Shown here piece after piece: positions 8,686-18,033 of a stretch of 64,000 bases of DNA. Origin of the DNA: CAZLQF01 sp964561545 (GTDB lineage Bacteria; Bacteroidota; Bacteroidia; CAILMK01; CAYYUA01). The notes below the pieces were generated by a model that did no database searches, had not been told where the DNA came from, and saw nothing but the letters and a program-made list of their open reading frames with translations. The DNA is taken from the NCBI GenBank assembly GCA_964561545.1, contig CAZLQF010000007.1, positions 1 through 64,000 of the forward strand. Reading direction: 5' to 3'. A program made the position numbers and the translations under genes. The stretch's first letter is position 1. Each line of letters starts with the position of its first letter.

Positions 8686-9321
8686 CTATCCTTGATCAAC
8701 AATACATTGTTTCAAAATCTGTCCTGAAGCTGGCCCTTCATTGAACAACAAATCCAAAATACTCAAATTGGACCGGAAGCCAAACTTTTCCTCAAATGCC
8801 TGGGTATAGGCAACACTTTTAAATTGAGCATCATTCAAAGGTTTTTTAGGATGGATGACGGATAGCCAATCTTCACCATTTAGCAGTTCCCGGTTATTCA
8901 CTTCCGATGCTAAATGATACGATGCCGGGACTCGAAGCCATTTCAAAATCAAGGCCAATAAATTATAAGTAAATTCAACAAGGAAGGTATGGTTGGCTTG
9001 GTAAATGGCTTTTAAGGGCGCTTCATAGTAAAAGAAATAGGGCGTTTTGCCATAAGCTGAAGTGATGGCCGCCCAATGTTTGCGCTGCCAATGCGTTGTG
9101 TTATCTATGCGTACATCCTTTAAAGGAAGCTTGGTTTTCCCCTGCTTGAGCGGAATATTGAGCAATAAAACCTTATTGGCGCCTGCAACGTAAGTACGGT
9201 TGCGGTAGCTTTGCTTTTCGTATTGGCTTTCGTCATCCAATATAATGGTTTGGTAAATCCAGAATTTAGTTATATATTGTACATTTGGGGCGTAATGGGG
9301 TTCAATTATAGCTTGCTGCAT
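8686..9321 (-). CDS. WbqC-like family protein
   Basis: A 211-residue member of the WbqC family. The family is found in polysaccharide gene clusters and throughout Bacteroidota, and its biochemical role is poorly defined; some members are linked to acyl- or amino-sugar modification. The hallmark opening is MQQAIIEPHYAPNVQYITKF; later come the family strings YRNRTYVAGANK, LNIPLKQG and DNTTHWQRKHWAAITSAYGKTPYF. The frame remains open upstream for 37 more codons, but the family start is clearly the ATG at 9319-9321; the upstream part overlaps the divergent GWxTD gene. The C-terminus (NEGPASGQILKQ) is also family-typical. Confidence 0.8.
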   Translation of the reverse strand: MQQAIIEPHYAPNVQYITKFWIYQTIILDDESQYEKQSYRNRTYVAGANKVLLLNIPLKQGKTKLPLKDVRIDNTTHWQRKHWAAITSAYGKTPYFFYYEAPLKAIYQANHTFLVEFTYNLLALILKWLRVPASYHLASEVNNRELLNGEDWLSVIHPKKPLNDAQFKSVAYTQAFEEKFGFRSNLSILDLLFNEGPASGQILKQCIVDQG

Positions 9322-9325
9322 AACG

Positions 9326-10756
9326 ATGAATATGAAACACTGGTCAAATAAAACATTTTTTATCCACATCCATAGAATAACCGTCATTGTTTTATTGATA
9401 AGCTGTTTTTTTGCGAATATCGCCCAAGGCAATACGGAACAGTTACCAGTTTATTTAACCACCTCGGTATTTAAAAATCCTGGTAAACAGCCCTATGTGG
9501 AACTTTACATCAAAATCCCCGCCCACGCTGTCAATTTCAAAAAGCAGGATGGCCAAAAATTCCATGGAAGGCTGGAAATTCAACTCCAGTACAAAGATGA
9601 GGAAGAAGTTCACTATAAAGACCATTATTCATTAGTAACTGAAAAAATTAAAGACACCACAAAAAGGAATTTCTACGTCATAGATCTTAAAAGGACGGCT
9701 TTACCAAGGGGTGAATTTGTGCTCAATTTTTCGGTCCAGGATGCATACGATACCACTAAGAGAACCACTGCACAAAGAAGCATTAATACCCAATTCTCTG
9801 ACTCGCTGGAATTTTCACAGGTGCAATTGGTGGACACATTTTACCAAACCCGATCCAAAAACAAGTTTTCCCGTAATGGGCTTGATTTGGTCCCCAATGT
9901 GCTGAATCATTTTCCGGAAAAGCAGACAAGCTTATACTTCTACCTTGAACTTTACCATGCCCAACAATACCTCCAAACAGACCACCTTTACCTGAAATAT
10001 TCTATCCGGCAAGCAGATTCTGTTATTAAAGAAAAACTGACCAAGCAATCATCTAAGCCCATTAATTTTTTACTTGGGGGATTTGAAGATATTTCAGAAC
10101 TTGATGCGGGCAGCTATAACCTTGTTTGCGAGCTTTACAACACCCGCAATCAGCAATTATCCCAAAAGAAAGTGCGGTTTTCTCGGGGTGGAGCAGGCGA
10201 TAACATTCCTAACTTTGCCCTTAAATATCAACAGGACACGCTTGAACTTTACATAGACTACCTGACTCCTATTTCTAACCGCGTGGAAATTGACAAGGCA
10301 AATGAGGCTTTGAATAGCAATGATTCCCTGAAGATGGCCGATTATTTTTTTAAATTCTGGAAAGACCGTTCAGCTTACAACCCTGAAAAAGCCTGGCATG
10401 ATTACCTAAAAAAACTCAATTACGTGGATGAGCAATTTGGCACCAATTTAACAGATGGTTATCAAACTGACCGTGGCCGGATATTTTTACAATACGGCCC
10501 GCCCAATCAAATCGTAAGATCCATTGATGACCCAAGCACTTTGCCCTATCAGATATGGCAATATTACAGTACCAAGCTCGAATCCAACGTGAGATTTATA
10601 TTTTACAATCCTACAAAATTGGGGAATGATTACATATTGCTGCACTCCAATTCTGCCAATGAGATCACCAATCCTAATTGGCAAGAGATCCTTGAGCGCA
10701 AAAAAATTTATGACGATCCATTTGGTACCGACCCCAGGAATGATTTTCAAAAATAA
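9326..10756 (+). CDS. GWxTD domain-containing exported protein
   Basis: A 476-residue protein with an N-terminal signal peptide (hydrophobic segment about 18-35, ending near AQGN). The C-terminal third carries the GWxTD-type motif, here GYQTDRGRIFLQYGPPN from residue 378, and continues through LPYQIWQYY, as in Bacteroidota GWxTD proteins. These are envelope proteins of unknown function. The middle is beta-rich and resembles the usual N-terminal region of the family. Start codons at 9326 and 9332 are both possible; only 4-10 bp separate them from the divergent wbqC-like start, so promoters of the two genes must overlap coding DNA. The acyltransferase gene follows after 47 bp in the same direction. 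Confidence 0.8.
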   Translation: MNMKHWSNKTFFIHIHRITVIVLLISCFFANIAQGNTEQLPVYLTTSVFKNPGKQPYVELYIKIPAHAVNFKKQDGQKFHGRLEIQLQYKDEEEVHYKDHYSLVTEKIKDTTKRNFYVIDLKRTALPRGEFVLNFSVQDAYDTTKRTTAQRSINTQFSDSLEFSQVQLVDTFYQTRSKNKFSRNGLDLVPNVLNHFPEKQTSLYFYLELYHAQQYLQTDHLYLKYSIRQADSVIKEKLTKQSSKPINFLLGGFEDISELDAGSYNLVCELYNTRNQQLSQKKVRFSRGGAGDNIPNFALKYQQDTLELYIDYLTPISNRVEIDKANEALNSNDSLKMADYFFKFWKDRSAYNPEKAWHDYLKKLNYVDEQFGTNLTDGYQTDRGRIFLQYGPPNQIVRSIDDPSTLPYQIWQYYSTKLESNVRFIFYNPTKLGNDYILLHSNSANEITNPNWQEILERKKIYDDPFGTDPRNDFQK

Positions 10757-10803
10757 CCAGAAGCTTTACTTTTGTAATGACCTTTATCCCTAAGCGCTAA
10801 GCC

Positions 10804-11670
10804 TTGAACGTTGCAACAAGATTCTTGCTAAAATGCCTCTCAGCCCTCCCGTTTCCACTTATTTATAGGCTATCTGATCTATTATACTTTGTGGCTTATT
10901 ACCTGCTGCAATATAGGAAACAAGTTGTCTTTGAAAATCTTAACCATAGTTTTCCCGATAAAAAGGAAGCAGAAATCAAGGCTATTGCTAAACAATTTTA
11001 CCAAGCCCTTTGCGATTGGGTATTTGAGATCGTTAAAACCCACCATTTACCAAAGTCATCATTACAAGAAAGATGTAAGCTAACCCATAACCAAGCTTTG
11101 GCCAATTTGGAACAGGAAAAAGACGGGGCATTGATCCTTACCGCCCATTTTGGCAATTGGGAATGGGCCGGGCAGGTGATCGGGCTTCACCTTAATCAGC
11201 CGGTCAACGTTGTTTTTAAAAAAATGAAAAATCCTTCGGCAAATGCTGCCATGGAGGTAATCCGAACCCAGCACGGCAACGAATTAAGCCACATGAAGAA
11301 TGCCATGCGCAACATTTTTAAAGGCAAAGAACGGGGCATGGTTAGCTGCTTTTTGGCGGACCAAAAACCCACCAAGCGGGAGGATCGCTATTGGGATGTT
11401 TTCCTCAACCGGGAAACTCCGTTTTTCAATGGTCCGGAGAAAATCGCTAAAAAACTGAACATTCCGGTTTACTATGGAGCGGTCATTCCTGAAAAACAAA
11501 GAGGATATTACAAGGTAGTGATACATGAGATTAGCAAAAACCCAAATGAAACGGGACCCGATGAAATTACTGAAGAATACGTTAGGTACTTAGAGGATAC
11601 CATCAAAAATACGCCCCATAATTGGCTATGGTCCCACAGAAGATGGAAGCATTTGAAAAAGAAAAAATAA
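10804..11670 (+). CDS. Lysophospholipid / lipid A acyltransferase (LpxL/HtrB family)
   Basis: A 288-residue member of the bacterial lipid A acyltransferase family, which adds secondary acyl chains to lipid A from acyl-ACP at the inner membrane. The catalytic HX4E motif is His115-Glu120 in TAHFGNWEW. Other family strings are QYRKQVVFENLNHSFP near the N-terminus, SCFLADQKP in the middle and WLWSHRRWK at the end. A short hydrophobic segment (about 13-37) anchors it in the membrane. The start must be TTG at 10804: an in-frame TAA lies two codons upstream and no ATG precedes the first conserved residues. Acyl chain and position specificity are unknown. Confidence 0.85.
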   Translation: MNVATRFLLKCLSALPFPLIYRLSDLLYFVAYYLLQYRKQVVFENLNHSFPDKKEAEIKAIAKQFYQALCDWVFEIVKTHHLPKSSLQERCKLTHNQALANLEQEKDGALILTAHFGNWEWAGQVIGLHLNQPVNVVFKKMKNPSANAAMEVIRTQHGNELSHMKNAMRNIFKGKERGMVSCFLADQKPTKREDRYWDVFLNRETPFFNGPEKIAKKLNIPVYYGAVIPEKQRGYYKVVIHEISKNPNETGPDEITEEYVRYLEDTIKNTPHNWLWSHRRWKHLKKKK

Positions 11671-11735
11671 GCTACGAGGTTGTGCAACTATTGATTTGGC
11701 AACGATACTTATATTTTTAGGTTGAGGATGGTCCC

Positions 11736-12143
11736 TTACCCGTCATCATTACTGCCATTCGACTCTTCCTTTTTGAGGCGCTCTTTTTCATCGTTGTAGG
11801 GCATAAAAACGAAATTGCCCCCTTTTTCACTGATCAAAAAGATGCACATATATTTCTTGGGATCCTTGTAAACATTTTTAAATTCTTCTTTCTTATTTTC
11901 TTGCACGATTCCTTTTTCCACAAGTTCGTCCAGCACGGTGGCATTAATGGTCCATTTGCAACCCAATTCATCCTTGTCAAGGATCACTTCTCCCAAATGC
12001 ACCTCATGCTCATGAGCGATAAATACTGGATAAGAAGAAATTTCTTCATTGATAATGTCATTGGCTACTTCTTTAATGGAATCATTGTAAAATTCCAGGT
12101 CTTTTTCAAGGCTGTCAATTACCGGATGAGAAGGTCTTGCCAT
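11736..12143 (-). CDS. Conserved hypothetical protein
   Basis: A soluble 135-residue protein, acidic and rich in Glu/Lys, with no signal peptide or membrane segment. It has a helical N-terminus (IDSLEKDLEFYNDSIKEVANDI), a central part with HEHEVHLGEVI, and a hydrophobic strand near the end (MCIFLISEKGGNFVFMP). I do not recognise a named domain. It starts 2 bp after the rlmD stop, so the two are almost certainly cotranscribed and translationally coupled. The tail KKEESNGSNDDG looks disordered. No function is proposed. Confidence 0.6.
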   Translation of the reverse strand: MARPSHPVIDSLEKDLEFYNDSIKEVANDIINEEISSYPVFIAHEHEVHLGEVILDKDELGCKWTINATVLDELVEKGIVQENKKEEFKNVYKDPKKYMCIFLISEKGGNFVFMPYNDEKERLKKEESNGSNDDG

Positions 12144-12145
12144 AT

Positions 12146-13558
12146 TTATTCAGCTTTTAATTGTAATTTTAAAACATTCTCTACATGATTGGTATGCGGG
12201 AACATATCCACTGGTTGAGAAGCTAACACATCATAGACTGATTTAAGTTCTTGTAAATCCCGTGCCTGTGTTGCCGGATTACAACTTACATAAACAATTT
12301 TTTCAGGCATTGCTTTTAAAAGGTTTTGAACCACCTTAGGATGCATACCAGCTCGCGGCGGATCCAAAACCACCACATCAGGTTTGCCATAAGTTTCCCA
12401 GAATTGTTGATCCATGGTTTTTTCTACCTGGCCTGTTGTAAAGGTTACATTATCGATTTGGTTGATCTTTGCATTGGTTTCCGCCCAATCAATGGCTTCA
12501 TCGATCTCTTCAATACCAATTACTTTTTGAACTTTTGAGGCTAAATACAAGGCAATGGAGCCAACACCGGTATAAAGGTCATAAACAGTTTCATGGCCTT
12601 GAAGAGCTGCATAATCAGCAACAATATCAAAAAGGGTCGGCGTTTGCTCAGAATTGGTCTGAAAAAAGGATTTGGGTCCTATTCTTACTTCCAATCCGTT
12701 GATGTTTTCCCTGAGGTAGGGCAAACCATTGAACAAATGGACATCAAGGTCGAAATGCGTATCATTGGCTTTTTCGTTGATCACATAATACAAAGAGGTG
12801 ATCTCTGAAAATTCGTCCGTAAGGAATTCCATAGTATGCTGGACACCGTAATGTTGGTTTTCCCCAAACATCATAATAACCATTACATCTCCTGTGCTCG
12901 AAGTCCTGATAATAACCGACCTAAAGAGGCCTTGTTTTTGGTAATTGTCGTAAAACGAATAGTGATTACGGATTCCAAAATCCCTTAAAGCAAGCCTGAT
13001 CTTATTGGACGGTTCCTTTTGAAGGTAGCAATGCTCAATGTCCACCACTCGGTCAAACCTGCCTGGAACGTGCAAGCCCACGCCTCTTCTGTCATCAACT
13101 GTCGCCCCCGAATTAACTTCTTCTTCCGTTAACCAACGGCTGTTGGAAAATGCAAAGTCAAGTCGGTTTCTGTAATATTGGGTATTGGGAGCCGGGATGA
13201 TGTTGTTCATTTTCAAATCAGGCAAACCGGCAACTTGGTGTAAATTGTCTTCTATGAGTTTTTGTTTTTGCCTTACCTGAGCCTCATAAGTCATGTGCTG
13301 CCATTTGCAGCCACCACAATCCCAGAAATGTTGGCAAAAGGGCATTACCCGGTCCTGGGAATAAGCTTTAAACTGAACAAGCTGGCCTTCGAGGTAAGAT
13401 TTTTTACGCTTTTTGATCTTAACATCCACAACATCACCAGGAATCGCCTCAGGGATAAAAATCACTGCTCCATTGTGTTTGCCTACGCTTTTGCCTTTTT
13501 CAGCGGTATCAACGATCTCTATATCCTCGATGACCTCATTTTTTTTAGGAAAGGACAT
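12146..13558 (-). CDS. rlmD: 23S rRNA (uracil(1939)-C(5))-methyltransferase RlmD
   Basis: A 470-residue RlmD/RumA-type RNA m5U methyltransferase. It has an N-terminal TRAM RNA-binding domain (about 1-65), the iron-sulfur cysteines Cys75, Cys81 and Cys84 (CQHFWDCGGCKWQ) with a fourth near EHCYLQ, and a C-terminal SAM-binding fold with VYDLYTGVGSIALYLA. The motifs DPPRAGMHP and VSCNPATQARD hold the catalytic nucleophile cysteine. Exact substrate (U1939, U747 or tRNA U54) cannot be separated from close paralogues by sequence inspection; the RlmD label follows the Fe-S plus TRAM architecture. It heads a two-gene unit with the 135-residue protein. Confidence 0.85.
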   Translation of the reverse strand: MSFPKKNEVIEDIEIVDTAEKGKSVGKHNGAVIFIPEAIPGDVVDVKIKKRKKSYLEGQLVQFKAYSQDRVMPFCQHFWDCGGCKWQHMTYEAQVRQKQKLIEDNLHQVAGLPDLKMNNIIPAPNTQYYRNRLDFAFSNSRWLTEEEVNSGATVDDRRGVGLHVPGRFDRVVDIEHCYLQKEPSNKIRLALRDFGIRNHYSFYDNYQKQGLFRSVIIRTSSTGDVMVIMMFGENQHYGVQHTMEFLTDEFSEITSLYYVINEKANDTHFDLDVHLFNGLPYLRENINGLEVRIGPKSFFQTNSEQTPTLFDIVADYAALQGHETVYDLYTGVGSIALYLASKVQKVIGIEEIDEAIDWAETNAKINQIDNVTFTTGQVEKTMDQQFWETYGKPDVVVLDPPRAGMHPKVVQNLLKAMPEKIVYVSCNPATQARDLQELKSVYDVLASQPVDMFPHTNHVENVLKLQLKAE

Positions 13559-13723
13559 GCAATAAATTTATGATTGGGGCAATTTACAAAGCAGCCAGTA
13601 ACGTTGCCTTAATTAATTTTTAATAAAAGACGTGTTACAGGAAAACCGGATTCACCTCTAACCTAAAGTTAAGTATTGATATAAAAAACCGTGAATTTCG
13701 AGATTTGAAAATTTGAGAATTAT

Positions 13724-14221
13724 TCAATTGGCTTGCTCTTTTGTTTCCTCCTTGATCTCTGCTTTGGCTTTAATCTTCATGTATTTTTTAAGCGTCTTTT
13801 TAAACTTCTTAGGCCCTTGGTAGCCAGCTTCAATATAGACTTGATTCAGTTCAGGAATAATGAAAAAAGTGGTTGGATAACCTGTTTGATTGCCATGCGA
13901 TAACATTTCTTGCAATTCGCGGCCATTGACCTCCTTACCGTCTACTTGGTAGGTTTTCTTTTCTTCGGGATTGAACTTAATGGGCATAAAATGTTCATCT
14001 ACCAACTTCACAACTTGCTCATTGGTATAGGTGTTTTGATCCATCTTTTTGCACCATCCACACCAGTCCGTATAGCAATCGATCAAAATGATTTCATTTT
14101 GCTTGATACCTTTGGGATACCCATCATTCCAGGAATACCAATCAACACTGGTATTGTCTTTATTAAATGCCAGCAAACTGAATACGATGAACAACAACGG
14201 TATTGGCTTTAGATGCTTCAT
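13724..14221 (-). CDS. Exported thioredoxin-family protein
   Basis: A 165-residue thioredoxin-like protein with an N-terminal signal peptide (LKPIPLLFIVFSLLAF). The redox motif WCGWC (Cys54, Cys57) lies in LIDCYTDWCGWCKKMDQ, which resembles the C-terminal domain of DsbD and the DUF255/thioredoxin_7 group. The TGYPTTFFI segment supplies the cis-proline (GYPT). A role in reducing or isomerising disulfides in the periplasm is likely. It lies 64 bp after the DUF2231 gene at the end of the lepB cluster. The tail is lysine/glutamate-rich. Confidence 0.8.
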   Translation of the reverse strand: MKHLKPIPLLFIVFSLLAFNKDNTSVDWYSWNDGYPKGIKQNEIILIDCYTDWCGWCKKMDQNTYTNEQVVKLVDEHFMPIKFNPEEKKTYQVDGKEVNGRELQEMLSHGNQTGYPTTFFIIPELNQVYIEAGYQGPKKFKKTLKKYMKIKAKAEIKEETKEQAN

Positions 14222-14285
14222 AAAATATCTACCTTTTAAAGTATTTTGAAAAATATCGTAATAAATTTAATATTTAGTTCCAATT

Positions 14286-14729
14286 TTACCAATTTAACCA
14301 ATCAAACAAACTTGTATTGACACCAAGGCCTTCTTCATAGACCATTATTCCTCCCACATGACCAGTCCAAACCACGAGTGCAAGGCCCAACACAAACAAA
14401 ATGGTAAATAACTTCTCTTCCCATGCATACATCATGGCTTTTCTAAAATAAACCCATAAAAGCAAAAGGGCATAATACCACCCCATTACGTACCCAAGGG
14501 TTTCATGGGTATCTAATTGTTGCTTAATAGACGGTCCAACTTCCACATAAGTTTCCTCGATGGTTCCACTGATAATGGCCAAAGCAACCCCCACCAAACC
14601 AAACAGATGATTCCAAAAGCCTACCTCCCTAAATACTGGTTGGTTCCATAGTAAATAGATACACCAACATAAGCCACTTACGATCAATAGAGCAATGGGA
14701 AAATGAACGATTGGGGGATGTAAATGCAA
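14286..14729 (-). CDS. DUF2231 membrane protein
   Basis: A 147-residue membrane protein with the DUF2231 hallmark opening HPPIVHFPIALLIVSGL, followed by further helices (about 43-60, 82-95, 105-125). DUF2231 proteins are small four-helix membrane proteins of unknown function, sometimes tied to cytochromes because of their conserved histidines (HPP, HFP, HETLGY and GHVGG are present here). The start is TTG at 14727-14729: the lepB stop TAA is in the same frame two codons upstream, so no earlier start exists. The 3-bp gap indicates tight coupling with lepB. Confidence 0.75.
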   Translation of the reverse strand: MHLHPPIVHFPIALLIVSGLCWCIYLLWNQPVFREVGFWNHLFGLVGVALAIISGTIEETYVEVGPSIKQQLDTHETLGYVMGWYYALLLLWVYFRKAMMYAWEEKLFTILFVLGLALVVWTGHVGGIMVYEEGLGVNTSLFDWLNW

Positions 14730-14732
14730 GCT

Positions 14733-16211
14733 TTATGAATTATTGAAGTCCTCGTAATAATCTGTATGAATTACATCAAAAATGCGATCCCATCGAATCC
14801 GGTTCCATAATTTCCAGGCGGGGCCTCCACCTTCCCAAGACAACCATAGGAAGAGCGCTTTGCCGACTACGTGATTCTCCGGAACAAAGCCCCATACCCT
14901 TGAATCCTGTGAGTTATGCCGATTATCGCCCATCATAAAATAGTAATCCATACCAAAGACATACTTGTCAGCTTTTTCACCATCAATAAATGCTTGTCCG
15001 TCTTTCCAGGTAGCTTTTTTCTTCCCATGCTCATAATCCTCGATTACCATTTCATAAATGTTAAAATTCTTCCTGTTAAGCTGGATGGTATCGCCTCTTC
15101 CAGGAATGTATACCGGTCCATAATTATCCCGGTTCCAAGGCAAATTGTTATAACCCGGATAAATGCTATTGTCGAAATTACCTTTCGGTTGGATGTATTT
15201 TTTCACTTCCTGAACCTGTTGAAAGTTTTTAAGCTTTTCAGCATTTTCATTGGTAATGTTCATCTTATATTCTCCTTGGTTACTGATCGGCATTACACTG
15301 CCAATGTTCATTTCCCTCAAACGGTTATAATCTAACCTGGAGCCATTGGTTTTTACATAATAAGAATATTGTACTTTTCGAGGGTCCTTCAAATGTTGAT
15401 CATTAATGTAAACTTTGGTGTTTTTAACATGGAGTGAATCCCTGGGTGTACCAACACAACGCTTAATGTAATTTTCCTTTTTATCCACGGGGCGCTGCAT
15501 GTCACGCGGATAATTAAAAACTACAATGTCCCCGTTTTCAATTTTCTCAAAGCCAGGAAACCGGGTATAAGGAATTTTAATCCATTCAAGGTAAGATTTG
15601 GTGCCCAATACAGGCATGGTATGATGCGCAAATGGGAAAGCAATAGGCGTTTGAGGTACTCTTGATCCATAGTGTACTTTGCTTACAAACAAAAAGTCAC
15701 CTACCAATAAAGATTTTTCCATAGAAGAAGTAGGAATGGTATAGGCTTCTATAAAAAACCAACGAATGATGGTTGCTGCAATTACTGCAAAGCCAATCGC
15801 ATCCAACCATTCACGTCCACTGGTTTTTACGTAGTTCTGTCGAATGCTTTCCACCTTATCAGGATTGATGTAATCCTCATTATGGGCAAAGCCCAGGTAA
15901 ATCAAATACACATAGGGGAAAATCACGCATAAAGCTTGGCTTCCGAAATCAAAGCGGCCAAAACTTTTACACGTTTCTACAAGGATCCCAAGGTATACCA
16001 AGACATTGATAACCGGGACGAAAAAAAGCAAAAACCACCACCTTGGCCGATCCACAATCTTTACCCACAGCCAAAGGTTGTATATAGGAATAATGGCTTT
16101 CCAACCTGATAATTCAGCTTTTTCAAAAATCTTGTACAAGCCAATGATTTGAAGAATAATAAAAGGGAGTAAATAGTAAAAAGCCGCGTAGTTGGTAATC
16201 GTATTGATCAT
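14733..16211 (-). CDS. lepB: Signal peptidase I with N-terminal multi-helix extension
   Basis: A 492-residue type I signal peptidase that cleaves Sec signal peptides at the outer face of the inner membrane. The catalytic dyad is visible: Ser163 in PTSSM and Lys250 in NYIKRCVG. Box E is near the C-terminus (MMGDNRHNSQDSRVWGFV). Before the catalytic part there are about 110 residues with three to four hydrophobic segments (GWKAIIPIYNLWLWVKIV), a DUF5684-type extension seen in Bacteroidota enzymes. A large insert of about 110 residues separates the Lys box from box E, also common in this phylum. The next gene downstream is only 3 bp away. Confidence 0.9.
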   Translation of the reverse strand: MINTITNYAAFYYLLPFIILQIIGLYKIFEKAELSGWKAIIPIYNLWLWVKIVDRPRWWFLLFFVPVINVLVYLGILVETCKSFGRFDFGSQALCVIFPYVYLIYLGFAHNEDYINPDKVESIRQNYVKTSGREWLDAIGFAVIAATIIRWFFIEAYTIPTSSMEKSLLVGDFLFVSKVHYGSRVPQTPIAFPFAHHTMPVLGTKSYLEWIKIPYTRFPGFEKIENGDIVVFNYPRDMQRPVDKKENYIKRCVGTPRDSLHVKNTKVYINDQHLKDPRKVQYSYYVKTNGSRLDYNRLREMNIGSVMPISNQGEYKMNITNENAEKLKNFQQVQEVKKYIQPKGNFDNSIYPGYNNLPWNRDNYGPVYIPGRGDTIQLNRKNFNIYEMVIEDYEHGKKKATWKDGQAFIDGEKADKYVFGMDYYFMMGDNRHNSQDSRVWGFVPENHVVGKALFLWLSWEGGGPAWKLWNRIRWDRIFDVIHTDYYEDFNNS

Positions 16212-16429
16212 TTAAATGCGTTTTATCAGAACAAATATGGTTTATGGGTAAGTAGTCAAAAGCATGTAAAGTGCCACGTTATTTCTGAAGCTACTTTTGG
16301 TAATAACCCTGTTTTTCAAAAGTAATAAAACATCCCTTCAATTAGGTTTCTACTTTATTAGGTCAATTGACCTTTCCTTTAATTATAACTTCAAAACCCA
16401 AGAAGGCGAAATTTAAGCATTTGCAACAA

Positions 16430-17167
16430 TCATTGCTTAAATCCCAAAAAATCTTCCATGGTAAAAATGCCCTTGCGCCCTTGGAGCCATTCGGCTGCTT
16501 TTACTGCACCCTCAGCAAACCCTTCACGGCTGTAGGCTTTGTGCCTGATTTCCACCTCATCTATGTTAGAATGATAGAGCACTTTATGTTCCCCGATAAC
16601 CCCTTCTTCCCGGCCGTAATAAACCGGAAATTGGTCGTTGTGAACCCCTAAGCTTTCGCCCTTTTTTCCAAGTTGCCAATTGTTTTTCCTTGTTATAAGG
16701 GATAAGATATTATTGGTTAATGTTTTTGCTGTACCACTTGGTGCATCCTTTTTGTAGGGATGGTGGCTTTCTTCCACCTCAAGGTCGTATTCCTGCTGTT
16801 CGTTCATCAAATTGGCCAAAACCTTGTTAAGCTGAAACAATATATTTACCCCAATGCTGAAATTGGGCGCATAGAACAATGCCCCATTTTGAGATTCGCA
16901 TTCAGTTTGGATTTCCTGCATATGTTGATCCCATCCGGTGGTACCTACTACAACCGGAATACCGGCTTTAAAGCAATCCAAAATGTTATTCCTGGCTGCT
17001 TCGGGGATGCTGAAATCAATAGCCGCATCAGCTTCCTTAAGCAATGATTGATCAATGGATTCCCTGTTTTGGGAAGTTACGCGCTCTATAATTTCATGAC
17101 CCCTTTTAAGCGCAAGTTGCTCAATTTCTTTGCCCATGCGGCCGTAACCTAACAGTATAAGCTTCAT
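16430..17167 (-). CDS. dapB: 4-hydroxy-tetrahydrodipicolinate reductase
   Basis: DapB (245 residues) reduces hydroxytetrahydrodipicolinate in the diaminopimelate/lysine pathway. It has the Rossmann start LILLGYGRMGKEIEQ, the VVVGTTGW segment and the active-site motif ESHHPYKKDAPSGTA with His135 and Lys140. Length is near the family norm (about 240-270). The ATG overlaps the stop codon of the upstream DUF5683 gene by one base (TAATG), so translation is coupled. The second DAP-pathway gene in the window, dapF, is far away at 57490. Confidence 0.9.
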   Translation of the reverse strand: MKLILLGYGRMGKEIEQLALKRGHEIIERVTSQNRESIDQSLLKEADAAIDFSIPEAARNNILDCFKAGIPVVVGTTGWDQHMQEIQTECESQNGALFYAPNFSIGVNILFQLNKVLANLMNEQQEYDLEVEESHHPYKKDAPSGTAKTLTNNILSLITRKNNWQLGKKGESLGVHNDQFPVYYGREEGVIGEHKVLYHSNIDEVEIRHKAYSREGFAEGAVKAAEWLQGRKGIFTMEDFLGFKQ

Positions 17168-17865
17168 TATTTTAATTTTAAGGTAACGCCTACCTTGAAG
17201 GAAGGCTGATTGTTGTAATCCCTGTCTATTTGAAGGGTATTGATCGACATAGCAATATTATCGGATACATCGAAGTCCTTTAAGTGCGCGTAAACATATG
17301 CATCGAGGATATTGGCTACATAAACCAATCCTGTCAAAATTATATTCAGATCCCGGTACCTGCGGTGAAATTCTCTGGCCGATTGCAGACCATCAGCTGA
17401 GAAATACTTAGGCTCTCGATTGTTTACCCCAGGAGCAAATTTATCAAGGGTTGAAGTATCACCATCCGTTCGCAGGTTGTAGGCTTTTTGGAATTCCTTG
17501 AATTTATTATGGTTGTCTTGCCAAAAGAAGATGGTTGCCCCCAGCGCTGCATAAGCAACTGGTATCTTCCAATATTGTTCGTTGTTAGCTTGGCCCCATC
17601 CAGGTACTAAAGCCGATTTTAAAGCGGTTATACGGGCCTTCCTATTCATCTCATCAATGGTGGCATAGTCGGCTTCCTGATCAAGCGTATCATCTTTTGA
17701 CGTAGAATCTATGTAAGAGGGATAAGATAGCTCGGATGCTGAGGGTTGGTTATAAGCTGCCTGTGCATGAGTAAATAAGGGGAACAATAAAACGAAGGCC
17801 ATGGCCCATTGACTCAAATAATGCAATATTGGATTGATTTTCCGTTCGGTTGATTTGTAGATCAC
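17167..17865 (-). CDS. DUF5683 domain-containing protein
   Basis: An exported protein of unknown function, typical of Bacteroidota, almost always found beside parA/parB/dapB as here. The DUF5683 core begins RITALKSALVPGWGQANNEQYWKIPVAYAAL and contains two hydrophobic segments and the string NIILTGLVYVANILDAYVYAHLKDFD. A signal peptide with a basic N-region and cleavage after THAQA is obtained if translation starts at the GTG ending at 17865 (232 residues). A TTG at 17958 is a longer option and an ATG at 17802 a shorter one. The C-terminal FKVGVTLKLK looks like a terminal outer-membrane beta strand. Confidence 0.75.
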   Translation of the reverse strand: MIYKSTERKINPILHYLSQWAMAFVLLFPLFTHAQAAYNQPSASELSYPSYIDSTSKDDTLDQEADYATIDEMNRKARITALKSALVPGWGQANNEQYWKIPVAYAALGATIFFWQDNHNKFKEFQKAYNLRTDGDTSTLDKFAPGVNNREPKYFSADGLQSAREFHRRYRDLNIILTGLVYVANILDAYVYAHLKDFDVSDNIAMSINTLQIDRDYNNQPSFKVGVTLKLK

Positions 17866-18033
17866 TTGAATGCTTTGTTTCCCTGCATTTTTGATACCCA
17901 AGGGCAAAAGCTTTACAATTTTAGCAAAACCGTTTAACAATAATTGTACCGAAATCAACCATTCACTTTTTACGCTAATGCTTAATTGAGCACTAATTGC
18001 TAGCTAAAGATGAACAGCGTTATTGGTGATTAA

